Below are positions 7,516 to 18,669 of a stretch of DNA of 24,570 bases, piece by piece; positions within the stretch are counted from its first letter, which is position 1; the number at the start of each line of letters is the position of its first letter. Source of the DNA: Thermomucor indicae-seudaticae (taxonomy: Eukaryota > Mucoromycota > Mucoromycetes > Mucorales > Lichtheimiaceae). A program made the translations under genes and the position numbers. Where the stretch lies: positions 1 through 24,570 of the forward strand of contig JSYX01000500.1 in NCBI GenBank assembly GCA_000787465.1, given 5' to 3'. The notes under the pieces are model-generated. The model was not told the origin of the DNA and did not search any database. It saw only the letters and a program-made list of their open reading frames with translations.

Positions 7516-10500
7516 TTAGTTTTCCGCGTCTTTTTCAGCGTCTTTGTCCTCGGCCAACGAAGCTAGTCGCTGCATCCGCTCTGTGGCCACCAACCGCCGG
7601 GAACCACTTCGGGATCGAGTCGTTGGTGTAGCTGATGGAAGCGGTGGCTCTTCTTCACTTTGTATATGTCGTAACAAGTCCTCAGCTCTCATGGCAACGG
7701 ATTCGCTTCTTGTTCGTCTTCGTTCACGGCGAGCTACTGTAGACATTCGACGAGCCATGCTTCTACGCTTGTTTGCCGAAGATAGTTCACCCGCTTTCAA
7801 TTTGTGAAGAAGATTATCCATGATGTCCTTTGCTTCTTGCGCTTCATGTCCACCTACAAGCAATGGGTTATTTCTTTGTGATGGAATCAAAGTTTTTTAT
7901 GTGTCCAATACCTTCACCACTCATTTCCGTAACCTCTTTCTTGGCTTTCTTCGCATTGGCCCTCCTTTGCTCTTCGAATTGCCGAGCACGCTCTAATTGT
8001 TCCATCTTCTTACGTTGTGCAATAATGTCGTTCCGAGCTCGCTATATTAAAGGTGCAAACATTTAATGCCGGCCTTCCTTGTTCACAAGTCTTTTATCTT
8101 TACCTCCCAGCTTGACGTGAACGTCTTGAAAATACCAAAGAATTCATCTGGTTTCATGTCCCGTGGATTCTCACCGAAGTATGTTACAACATCTTTGTAA
8201 GCAATGTCCATAGACGTGTATCGTACTTCGAGTTGATCAAACTTTTCAATTGCTGTATCGCGGAACGCTGTCATTACTTCCACAAAGCGATCGTTGTCAT
8301 CAAGCTCGTTTTCTCCGTCAGCATAGCGCTCCAGTTCGTGAATCAACTTCTGCAATCCGACTCGTAGCTCGTTATAGTCTTTGATAAGATCCTGTATAGT
8401 GACTGTGACCATGTCAGCCGCTTTCCGACTAGACACTGTTTCATGTTTCTATCTACCTCTGCAAGCCTCGCCGCACAGCTTCAAATCAAGTAGGAGCATT
8501 TCGCTGATATCAGGAAATTTCTCTTCGATCATGCTTATAAGGAAGTGAAGGAGAGTTGTGTCATTCGATGACGATTTAGTATCCACAAGCTAGGCAATGT
8601 CATGAGCATATTGCTTGCTTTTGTAGTCAACCTAATAGACATACCTTGTTAATACTGGCGATTCGGATACCAAATGCACCGCCTTGGAAGCCAGTAGCAT
8701 TCAAAAAGTTTCCAACCATTAATACAAGCTAGGAAGATTGCATACATCAGAAAATACATATATTCATGGCGGAATAATGGCTTACATTAAGGAAGTCTCG
8801 GAAAGCATGGGATTCCTTCAGTGAAGTAGAAGCGTCCATAACGTTCGCCATGTTCTAAAGAAAGGTGTCACACATTATGCATCTCAAATGCTCCAAAGAG
8901 GATACTCTATTTACCTTACTCAATCGCGTTATGCGCTCAGGGAAGGTGACTCGGAACAGCATATTATCTATACGTTCCTTGAATCGAGGGATGGTCATGA
9001 TCTGCATAGAATTACAGCGGTCAGCCAGGACTATCTACACCAATTCCATCACTCCTCCGCCCACCTCAGCACAAAATGCGTCCGGCTTTGATAGACATTG
9101 CAAGTCTTCTTCTGAGGCTGTCTTTAAGAAAACAGACAATTTTCCCATTTCATCCGGTGTTGGAGCATTCGCAAGCAAGTTCTTGAGCAGAATTTCTGTA
9201 CAGAACCGATCATCCACTGCAAGTATTTTAGCTTTGGCTTCAGCGAAGGAGATATGCTTCAATTTCGCGAGAATTGCAATGTCTATATGGAAGAAAAATG
9301 ATCAGCATTATGCTTAAGCAATTAGACTTTGAGCTTTTTCAATCAAAACTACTTACTGATGTTGTAAGCCTTGCGAGAGTCCAGAATGCAAATCTCTTGT
9401 TTGCGCTCTTTCTTTGCAAGGTTTTTCTTTGCAATCACCTTTTGGGCAAACATTTCTTCCATCTTTTTAAAGATACCCTCAGCGTCCAATAGGTTCTCCA
9501 AAGCTTCATCATCAGCCGCATCATTCGAGCCCCAAATGGTCGATTTTATGGCATCCATGTTCAGCTTCTGCCATTGCAAGGCTCGGGTCTTTACGCTTGG
9601 CAAGTGATGCATCGCTTTTCGTGGCAGCGCACCAAGTCCCGGGGCAGCGGGTGGTTTAGGAGCTGCAGGCGGCGGTGGCGGCGGTGGCGGCGGTGGTGCC
9701 GGTGATGTAGTTTGCTGCGAGGTTTTAGTCTGCTCAACAGTATTATCGTTCTCGTCCTTTGCCTCTTGTCTCTCGTCTTCCTGTGTAGCCGTCTCAGTCA
9801 AAGAAGCGTCATTTACCGAGCTGTGTCCAGGCACGCTTGCGGCAGGAGGAGGAGGAGGTGGTGGTGGTGGTGGCGGTGGTGGAGGCGCAAGTGGTGCTGT
9901 TGTCGTGGTATCAGAGCACTTGGTGTCGTTTTCCACATGTGAGGCGACCGTCGTGACAGAAAGGGGTATGGGTGGAGGTGGTGGTGGTGCGGGTATGGTT
10001 GATGAAGTCTCTGAGGTAGCTGCCGAAGGAGTTGTGTCTGCTGTCTGCTGGTTATCCGTCGAGGCATAATTCTGAACAAAAGACGTTGGCTGAAGCAAGT
10101 CCGGTTGCTCAGCCTTTGCTTCAGTGTCAGCAATGGTTGTCTCTTGGGTATTTTCGTGTGTACTAAGCGCTGCGGTATCTAACGAGATTGTGCATTCGGA
10201 TGACCCTCCAGACTTGTCCGTTTCTATCTTCACTGCCGGAGCGTTTTCTGTCAAGGACGATGACAATTCTGCTGGCGATTCATCAAGCTCTGCATGCGTC
10301 AAAGACGATACGGACGATCTGGAGTGCGCGTTATCGAGTTCATAATGGCTTTCATGAATGGGATGGTCTGAAATGGATGATAAGTCACTGTTAGAATGCC
10401 GTAGTTTTGATGTGGTTAAAAGAGATGCTTGATATGAGGATGACGGGGACGGTGATGGTATGTCTAATGACTCAGTTTCGAACTCCAGTGGGAGCAAAGA

Positions 10501-13500
10501 AACTTCCCGAGATCCACGGGAAGAGCGATGTGTATCTGAATGTCTGTTGTTCGTATGAATAGACGACGATACGGATATTCTTGAATCATGTGAAAACCGT
10601 CGGTAGCCAGTAGTCGTGTCTTGATCAACCGCATTATTCTCGATGCTGTGGTCACTATCAAAGCTTCCAACAGAAGACCTGCGAGACGGGTGTAATCGGC
10701 ATTGGAGTCTTTGTATCATACACAATGTGGACGTACCTGCGAGATTCTGCAAAGGTTGCTTTGAGTTCATCCTGAAGCTTAATAGCAGGTAACACATATT
10801 TTTTCTCTTCTTCTTCCTCTTCCTGCGGGCTTTCGGGCAAGACGCTAGCCTCCAGACTGGCCTTTCGTGCTTGAAACTGTCTTCGTCTGGCATTAACAGC
10901 GCGGGTAGACGAACCTATGAGCGGCATTGCACCAGGCACTACAAAGTCTGCTAAACCGCTACTGGAACCAAACTGCATAGCAAGCTGGTTCTTGAACTCT
11001 TCTGACAGACTGGCTGCCAAAGACATACGTTTATCCACGTCGGAAAACTTTAGAATATAAATAAAACGACAATGAGAGACTGAATACGCGAGCCCAGAAG
11101 GCATGATCTCACCTTATCGTTCTCTTTTGGTTCGCCATCACCATCCTTTGAAGTCTTGCCTTCCAAGCTTTCCTGTGCTTTGATACGCCCCATAGCTTTC
11201 GCAAATTCTTGTCTAGGGATAACAATATCCCCATCCTCATCTCCTTCGCCTTCCTCTATGTCCGCCATCGCCTTGTAAAATACATCGAGTTGCTTCTGCA
11301 TTGTATCTAAATCGTTTTCATATTTCCGTTGTAGATCTCGCAGCTTCTCTTGCAGCGTAGATATCGTATGGCGAGACATCCGCAACAGGTCTTCTAGGGA
11401 AGCTGTTTTCTCTTGAAGTTGGGCGATCTCCGCTCCTGCATTTTCAGTGAGTCGAGAAGCAACCGAAAACACAATTGGCTATACTTACCATTATTCGTTC
11501 CACCATGTTCTTCGAGTTGTCTTTGCAACTCGTCACGCTCTTGGACCACATCATCATACATCTCTTGCAAGTTTCGGATTTCCTCTAAGGTTGCTTGCAA
11601 CTGATCCTGATCCGCAAACTTTTCAATCAAATGTTGTACAGACGTTCCATAAGTTGAAGAAAAATCTTCAACCAGTCCCTTATGATCCAAGACGACTTGT
11701 GTAATCAGGTTGTCGATGATCTGGAAATACCGGGCTTTAAGCTCCCCCTCGTCACGGATAAGAAGAATGTGTTGAAGACAACTGAGAAAGAAGTCATAAC
11801 TACGCGTGCCCTCCACGCTGGCAAGAACACATTCAAACACATCCCTAGGATCGTTCAGATCACGCAAGACCTGTTCGTGATAGATCTCCATGATTTCGTC
11901 TTGATCGTTTTCCGCCAATATTTTGAACTCTTTAATCTGTCGGTCGATCTCTTCGCTATTGAGCTCAGACATGTGATCCATGAGGCGCTCAAGTCCGGAC
12001 GCATTCATTTGGTTTCGAAGATGGATTCGAACTTCGGGGTCTTCGACTATATTGATAATGGCATTCACCAGGAGCATGTTATATAACTATTGACGCGTGT
12101 TGGCGCAATCAATGGAAAAGGACTTCGATAGCTGAATCATCTTACCGCATATTCGCAGAGTTGGCTGTCAGCCGTAGCGCCTTGCCCTTCGAGTCTTTTA
12201 TAGTCCTCACTAGCGCCAACCATGCTTCCCATACGCCCGCGTCCTTTGAGAGCATGACGAAGTTCTCGGAACCAAGCGTCAAATCTACCATAGCCTCTGC
12301 GCCGCTCACGGAGCTTATCCAGAGACTTGAGTACAAGCTCCTGACCAACCGGGATCCTGTAATAGCAAAGGAAAACCAGGACTTCGCATACGAGCCGCCG
12401 GTTCATCATAGATGGTGAGATAATAGAATATACTATTTCTTGCACGCATTGCGGAGACTTTAGAGCTTCTCGTGCGCCGACCTGCACACCGTTAATCAAT
12501 TTTCAGGCAGTAACAAGATCATATCCGCAAAAGCACTTACAGTGTTATTCAAAAGAGCCTTGAAGCACCGCAAGATCTCCCCTTCGGTTTGCAAGTCAGA
12601 CTCTCGCCTATTTCATGGTATGCTCAAAATGAACCATCGAGCGACTGCTGAATGCCGGCAATTTGATGACTTACTTTTGCCGTGTTTTATTGAGCACACC
12701 TAAGGCTGCAGTGATAATTTGCATACCCCGCATTTCGATAAACTGTCGAACCCAACTAAATGACACGAGCGAAGAGTCAAGTTATCATTTGTGGACATGT
12801 GCATGACACCTGCAACAACCACCCACGTACCTGAGTGGCATGGTTCGTAGACTGACGCTCAAGTGTGCCAGCGTTTTCGCATTGATTCCTTTCATGTCCG
12901 GCTCCGCTAGCTTCTTGACATAGTACTCTGGGCTCTTCTTTTCAGACGAATCTTTGTCCCCTCCACCTCGCTTAGCGGCGACCGGTGCCGATCCTGCTGC
13001 TGCAGCGCCTACTTCTGCCTGAATATCTTGGCTCACCATGAGTCGCTTCTTTTCGATCGGGAAAGCGAGCATGACGTTCCGGACGTTCTGGTCATGAATA
13101 CCCCGGCGTGTCTATGATATTAACGTCAGTCCTTCCCTGTATAATCCGCCCGAACACAACCTTGATTTAACTTGCCAGCATCTTTTCAAATCGTGCTTCG
13201 ATTTCGGCATCGGTAAGCATATCGGGATTCGTACCTATCATAACTTCGCTTAGGGTATCCGTAGTGCTCATGAACGAGTACGTATTGTTGGATGTTTGTG
13301 AGCTCCTTGAGCTCGACCCGTCTTGCCCTGAAGAGTGATGTATGATCGTAACCCGGTTTTTTCCTTGGTGCACATTACCCCTTTGGTCGCTTTGTACCTG
13401 AAAAGTAGTCATCGAGAGAGACACTTGATCCATTAGAGCTGTATTTGGTATTAGGTTTCTGATGGGTTGGACTAGGAGGAGATGAAGAGTATGTACGTCC

Positions 13501-13602
13501 ATTGCTGGATGTACTGGTGCTGGTGGTTGGCACTAATCGCGGAGGAACGATCGGTTCAGGACGACGTTTCCCTTTGGCTTTACTTCGACCGAAAATGTCC
13601 AT
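7516..13602 (-). CDS. Diaphanous-type formin (Bni1/SepA/For3 class), 18 exons, about 1,688 aa
   Basis: Nucleates and elongates unbranched actin filaments at sites of polar growth and septation. Exons, 5' to 3': 13602-13398, 13327-13176, 13111-12831, 12755-12675, 12607-12541, 12481-12146, 12086-11489, 11435-11113, 11047-10737, 10678-9357, 9282-9065, 9001-8915, 8854-8786, 8728-8645, 8589-8457, 8435-8104, 8041-7912, 7853-7516. All junctions keep phase. Domains: a Ser/Pro-rich head (1-100), GBD/FH3 (about 105-500; motifs WVRQFIEMRGMQ, LLVNAIINIVEDPEVR), coiled coil (about 535-640), a Ser-rich linker, FH1 with proline runs near 1015, 1047-1064 and 1111-1122, FH2 from about 1147 (TRALQWQKLNMDAIKSTIWG, with Trp1154 and later MVGNFLNATG) to about 1540, and a C-terminal DAD (MDNLLHKLKAG at 1588, followed by Arg-rich sequence). 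GBD plus DAD means Rho-controlled autoinhibition. The length is typical of fungal formins. Two introns are odd and listed separately. The start is the first ATG in frame. Confidence 0.93.
8436..8456 (-). other. Candidate 21-nt mini-intron in the FH2 region of the formin
   Basis: The FH2 reading runs ...LCGEACR up to 8457 and resumes as VSSRKAADM from 8435. The 21 bases between start GTAGATAG and end AAACAG and carry an in-frame TAG if retained. Removing exactly these 21 nt keeps the frame and gives a sequence in line with the A-x-V-S segment of other FH2 domains. A 48-nt alternative (donor GTGCGG at about 8476, acceptor CTAG at about 8429) also keeps the frame but deletes conserved residues. 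Confidence 0.45.
13112..13175 (-). other. GC-AG intron in the formin gene
   Basis: Read on the minus strand, exon 2 ends ATGCTG and the intron starts GCAAGTTAAATC and ends ATCATAG (64 nt). A GT donor three bases further in (GTTAAA) would shift the frame into a stop. The GCAAGT donor keeps phase 0 and joins FEKML to TRRGIHDQN, as expected for the start of an FH3 domain. Confidence 0.7.
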
Positions 13603-13613
13603 CAGGTGAACAT
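13602..13613 (-). promoter_or_regulatory. Three-codon uORF overlapping the formin start codon
   Basis: On the minus strand ATG TTC ACC TGA lies immediately 5' of the formin start. The A of its TGA is the A of the formin ATG (TGATG). If transcribed, this uORF would force leaky scanning or termination-reinitiation. Another ATG as the real start, or a downstream TSS, would make it irrelevant. Confidence 0.4.
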
Positions 13614-15425
13614 TGAACCTGTGTTACTGGGCTCTTGATAGGGCTGCCGTCTCCGTATGAACCCCACTCCCCGAAAAGGGTAACAAGGAAACAAGAAAAA
13701 GACTGTGAAAGTGGTTCCTTGCGGTTGTTCAAGCGGCCGTTGCCTGGTAAATTTCATGTTACACAAGGGCCATTGCTCTGGGCAATTGCGGTGAATGCAT
13801 TTCCTTACAATTTGAGCTTTTGGAGGACCGGAGCAAAGTGCGTGTTCATTGACTACGTTACAGACCATAAAAGCAGATAATAAGCCGGGGCACTAGACCA
13901 GTTTATGAGGAGTTCCTGAGAATATCTTCAGGGCTATTCTGCAGTAGCTTGATTCTAGTCTGGCAAACAGGCTAAGAGGACGAATTTCATGAAGAGTCCT
14001 GATAAAAGTTCTAGAAGGGGAAAATCCAATGCGCGCATGATAAGGATCCTTTGCGCGTGCTCTTCACGTTTCTTTGACCGTTGCATGGCACTTAATTGTG
14101 TCTGAAGGCAGTGTCGCAGTACTGAGCAAACTGACCGATACTATCCGTAATAGAAAGGCTACGCTTCAGCTTTGCGATGCGACAGCATCTTACTTGTGAT
14201 TAGTGCTCGACAAAGAGAATAATTTGCTGGTTCCTTACTGGTCAGCAGCAGGCTTTCCTAAGCTGCTCTCGATTCAGTTCGCAACTAATATTGAAAGAAG
14301 CATGCGTGTCTTACCAAGCAGTTAGTCGGCAACATTTGGCGCAGTAAGCAAACAGATGTCAAACAAATATATCACACTACAAAACGTAGCGATTTATTTG
14401 TATTCAACATATCACGCTCAGGGATTCTTGGAGAACCCCTGGACAAGTAGAGACGGAACTGTATAAAGGGGTGCACGCATACGGTATATTGCAGTTTCTA
14501 AATGGAACATAAGCACCAAGGGAACTGTATCAACAAAGGAATACATTTTGGAGATCGGAAGACAATGCACTACCCTATCTGTATGCGATGGAACAATGAT
14601 AAACAACGATCGCTATTCATATCTTCTTGGCAGGCAATGGTTGCCAATCATCATCCGAAAATAGCACACCAGAACAGGAAAAAACTCACCAACGTAAAAG
14701 CAACAATGCAACAAAACATGATGAACATGGAATACTACAGCTTCACGCAACGGTAACAATATTCGTCACTCAAGGGTAAATTACTGGAAGAAAACAACGC
14801 GCAAACTTGCCCATTCAACGTGCTTATACCCAGGGAAGAATAATGACGTGCCTCGAAAAATAAAGCGATTAACATAGCGCTCAGATGTGAACAAGCAAAA
14901 GGAAAATAGAATTTCCGAAACAGACTCATCGAATCGTTAAAGATCAAATTTTCATCCCGTCAGCCAACGCGAAGGGTTCTCAGCGCATTTCCAAGGCTTC
15001 CTGGAGGGGAACACTGTTTGCCTTTTCTTCTTCGTTTATATTATGCACCCTTGTCGCGTAATTGCAGCGATCTTTTCTTTACTGTGAATTGTACATTACC
15101 ATTACCTTTTGTTTCTGTGTTTTTTTCTTTTTCAATCAACAGTGAAGCCGTTTCATTCGTCAACAACGCATCTCGAATCCATCAGCCCCAAAGTAAACGA
15201 AGAAGAAGATCAATAAGCCATAGAGTGTAAAAAGTACCTCGCACAAAAAGCATCGGATAAATTCAGCATTGGACGATAACATTTGCCCCATTACGTCCGA
15301 ACTATTCTCTCTTCGCATTTTTCTCTACAACTCGACTCCAACAACAAATACCCATTCCACTTTCGCCGATCGACCATTCTTCCTTCTACAATCCAACAAG
15401 CCAAGATCTACGATACCACTTTCAA
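13614..15425. other. Divergent intergenic region between formin and deubiquitinase
   Basis: About 1.8 kb with no convincing gene on either strand; ORFs of 60-96 codons are scattered without codon pattern or splice-linked partners. It must contain both divergent promoters. CT-rich stretches at about 15010-15140 and 15300-15420 look like pyrimidine-rich leaders of the downstream gene. No clear TATA box was found. Confidence 0.5.
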
Positions 15426-17288
15426 ATGCCATCGGGGAAGGTAACGCATCTTCGTTAATGTCCCGTCTTGATTCGGCACTGACATAGGTTCTGATCAGAC
15501 TTCCGAGCCAGTGAGCCTTCCCACTTTTGCTTTTGGCGATCTAAGTCGAGATGAAATCAACTCGGTATTAAGCCAAGCGGGAGTTTCTTTACTGCCACCG
15601 AAAAAGGTAACCTCCAGGACTATCAGCATAGAGAGAGAAAGGAGTTTCTTAACAAATTGACTTTTCCAAAGACACCGTTTGCAACTGGAATACGTAAACC
15701 CCGAGTGAAACCGATCATCTCTACGGCTTTGCAACAACAGGAAGGTATCAATGGCCACGCTATTACGCAGCAACAACAACAACAACCGAGTTCTACTGCT
15801 TCCAGTCCTGCTCTCGCTCCCAGCGTAACACCACCAACGCCACTACCGACCGCAGAAGGTTCTGCTGCTTCGTCGCCAGTCAGCAAAGCAAAGCCAGTCA
15901 GTTGGGCAGCTTTATTACGCAGCACCTCGGGAGACACAGCTAATAGACCGCCCAAGGCAGCAACAGCAGCAGCAGCAACAAGTTCACCTCTGTCAAACAC
16001 CGTGGCATCTGCAACGACGTCGATGACGACGACAACAGCAGTAACAACAATAGCATCTAAAGTTGTCAGCACGACCGGTCCCAAGTTCGTCGGCATTGCG
16101 GATATCATTCAACGATACGAGCCTCGCTTCGACAGCCCTCTTTTGGAACCTCGTGGATTGATCAACAATGTCAATACATGTTTCATGAATGTGATTCTTC
16201 AGCCTCTGCTGCATTGCCCGCCATTCTACAATCTGATAAAGACGATCGGACAGCACGTCGTGCATTCCTTCAAAAGCAAGACGCCACTGCTGGACTCTTT
16301 GATCGAGTTTATTAATGAATTCAGGCCAGAGCGAACAGCAGAGCACAAAGTGGAGCCCTATGGAGAACCGTTCGTGCCAGAGTACGTCTATGATGCGCTA
16401 CGGGGACAAAAACGGTTCGATTCTCTAAAGGGACGGCAGGAGGATGCTGAAGAATTTCTCTGCTTCCTTTTGGACGGGCTGCATGAGGAAATGGTATCAG
16501 TGTTGAAAGAGAAGGAGACGGACGGGAAAGCAACAACGGATGGGCAGGGTAATGGATGGCTCGAGGTCGGACCAAAGAACAAGACAAGTAACCTCCAGAC
16601 GATCGGTTATGATGAATCGCCTATCAGCAAGATATTCAGCGGCAAAATGCGGTCAACTTTAAAGTGCCCCGGGGCCAAGGACTCTGTGAATTTGGAGCCT
16701 TTCCAGTCGCTTCCGCTGGACATACAACCTGACAACGTGCGAACAATAGAGGATGCTATACAGAATATTACAGTACCAGAAATCATGCATGACTTTATGT
16801 CACCAAAGAACGTGCGAGTGGAAGCTACAAAGCAAGTCTATTTGGAAAACTTACCACCAGTATTAATACTACACATGAAGCGATTCGTTTTTGACAATGT
16901 CGGTGGTGTTCAGAAACTGCAGAAACCTGTTCAATATGGAGCACAGTTGACGATTCAGCCTGAATGGATGACACCTGTAATGCGGACTAGCAAGCCTACT
17001 GTATACCGTCTGTTCGGAAGTAAGTGATTTCATGCATATTGAACGCCTATGTATATAGCAATAACCAAACAAATCATAGTTGTTTATCATCACGGCGCAT
17101 CTGCTGGCGGGGGCCATTATACTTGCGACATTCGGAGGCAGAACGGACAGTGGCTGCATATCAATGACACGAACATCATGCCAGTGACTGAGCGGGAAGT
17201 ATTACTGGCCGACCAGAATACCCGAACATCTGAATCATCCATTCACGCTGACCAAACCGCTTACATTCTGTTTTATATGAGAACATAA
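15426..17288 (+). CDS. USP10/Ubp3-type ubiquitin carboxyl-terminal hydrolase
   Basis: Cysteine protease that removes ubiquitin from proteins; the yeast relative Ubp3 works with Bre5 and animal USP10 with G3BP. Exons: 15426-15440, 15499-15564, 15618-17019, 17080-17288, giving 563 aa with all phases matching. The N terminus carries FAFGDLSRDE at about residues 13-22, like the FGDF motif of animal USP10. A Gln/Ala/Ser/Thr-rich linker (about 60-180) follows, then the USP domain: Cys box GLINNVNTCFMN with nucleophile Cys215, a QEDAEEFL motif, PGAKDSVNLEPFQSLPLDIQ as in the USP10 subfamily, LPPVLILHMKRF, and the His box GASAGGGHYT with His507 and Asp524 (HINDT). The Cys box has Val where Gly is usual. 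Exon 2/3 joining is the least certain part: either a 53-nt intron (15565-15617) or a lost A in the AAAAA run at 15601-15605 would restore the frame. It is short compared with yeast Ubp3 but complete. Confidence 0.88.
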
Positions 17289-17350
17289 TCATCGCTTTAA
17301 ATAGAAGAAATATCATTTTGGCTCTTTTTTTTATATTTAAAATGACTCGT

Positions 17351-17790
17351 TAATGAGTCACATAACCTTTATCCTTGTAGCGTTCAGACGAAATGCCTGA
17401 AATAGGATTCGATTTCTGACTTCTGAGGTACTTGTTGGTTGCCTCCTGCCATTCTTTGTGGTTGTGATTGGTTTCTCAGCGGCTACAAACATATCTTCCT
17501 TAGCTGTGCTGTCATTCCCTTTTCATATCGTGTTTTTTACCTCCTTGACGAATGGCCTAGAAAAGGGCAGCAGAGACACCTAAAACAGCAACAACGCCTC
17601 CAAAGACCTTGTATGCATGGTCCGGCTCTGTCAATGGCTTACGTGGTCCATGGGGTCCGAACGCGATACAATCTTTAAAAGGAAGGGTAGTAAAATGAGG
17701 AACAACAGGCATAAAGATTCATGCAGTTCTAGCTCGTACATGCTGCTTTCTTGTCCTCCTTTCTAGTCGCCCTTCTGCAATTCCTCGAAA
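17351..17790 (-). pseudogene. Cytochrome c oxidase subunit IV (fungal COX5) pseudogene
   Basis: Read on the minus strand, a piece with EELQKGD and EDKKAA (about 17790-17740), then AFGPHGPRKPLTEPDHAYK (exon 17672-17541), then EWQEATNKYLRSQ and GISSERYKDKGYVTH ending at TAA 17351 match the matrix and C-terminal parts of the COX IV/COX5 subunit of respiratory complex IV. Introns 17673-17739 and 17483-17540 are still recognisable, so it is not a retrocopy. Damage: TAG at 17763-17765 and TAG at 17557-17559, both where Trp is expected, a frame change after the first TAG and a one-base loss near 17454 just before EWQEA. The mitochondrial presequence exon is not visible. A working copy must exist elsewhere. 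It ends tail to tail with the deubiquitinase gene. Confidence 0.75.
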
Positions 17791-18138
17791 CACCCAAGGA
17801 CAAATGGACTGACCGTATTTTCTGATTTCTCTTTTCCGTAATTTATTATATCCCTTTTCCGTAAATCGTTTTGTTTTCTCTGCGCAAAATCTTTTGTACA
17901 TCGCTGTAAATTTTAAAGAATAAACTTGTAGTGCGACTTGCCAAGCATGAAAACGCGACTTCGCGCCTCGAAAGAACCGACTAAAAATTTTGGACAATGC
18001 GACTTAAATTATGGAAAAATGCGACCTGAAAAATGTATCATTTGCGAACTTAAATCTTTTGGAAATTCCGGAAAAGGTGTACAGCAAAAAGTTTTTTCCT
18101 GTTTCTTTTTGCTTTGCTTGATTCAATTACTATTACCA

Positions 18139-18601
18139 ATGGGACAACGATCGAATAAAGGTACTGCTGCCATCGTTAGTTTCTGGGATCACCGGTTGCT
18201 TACATCACTTGAAAGCCAAGAGTCGAGCCATCTCGAAATCAGTCATTCACGGTGGTGGAGGGATTTCCAAAAAGAAGCAAAAGCAATATGCCAAAGCGCT
18301 AAAACTGGTTCGTTACCGGTCGTGTTAAGGTCTTGGCTTATACTCATCAAGGTTATGATTAGCAAAACCGGTTACTGGCTGAAAAGCAAATCATTGCAGC
18401 ACCTGAAGAAGAAATGCTAGGTGAGCTTCATTCACTCATTAGCGATCGGGAAAAATGAGTTATTAACATTAGAGATGGCTAGACGTTATAAGCAATAATG
18501 CGTCAACAAGACGACCAGAGAAGGTCAAAGTAGAGATACCAGCTGAAATTTTAGCTGCTGCCGCATCAGGTCCTGGTACGACGCTGGGCGCACCGTACTA
18601 G
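18139..18601 (+). pseudogene. ALB1-like ribosome-biogenesis (60S shuttling factor) gene relic
   Basis: A start MGQRSNKGTAAIVS at 18139 is followed, one base out of frame, by GCLHHLKAKSRAISK and ISKKKQKQYAKALKLV. Then, after another frame change near 18320 and a TAG at 18360-18362, comes LLAEKQIIAAPEEEML, a 62-nt intron (18421-18482, GTGAGC...GGCTAG) and a final exon ending SGPGTTLGAPY. The LHH near the start, the SKKxxKK basic helix and the C-terminal GTTLGxP tail are features of Alb1, a small nucleolar/nuclear 60S biogenesis factor. At least three lesions make it non-functional as read. It is divergent from the COX5 pseudogene next door. The identification is by pattern; sequence errors could explain one lesion but hardly all. 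Confidence 0.6.
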
Positions 18602-18669
18602 TCATTAGCACATACCTTCCAAACTTCATTGTATATGATAAACATCCTTTTTTCTTGCTATGTAGAATA

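Noticed and set aside
8865..10345. Plus-strand ORFs over the formin (up to 150 codons)
   Set aside because: Shadows of FH1/FH2 exons; the minus strand reads conserved formin with consistent splice sites.
15623..16108. Minus-strand Val/Ala-rich ORF of 161 codons
   Set aside because: Antisense of the Gln/Ala/Thr-rich linker of the deubiquitinase.
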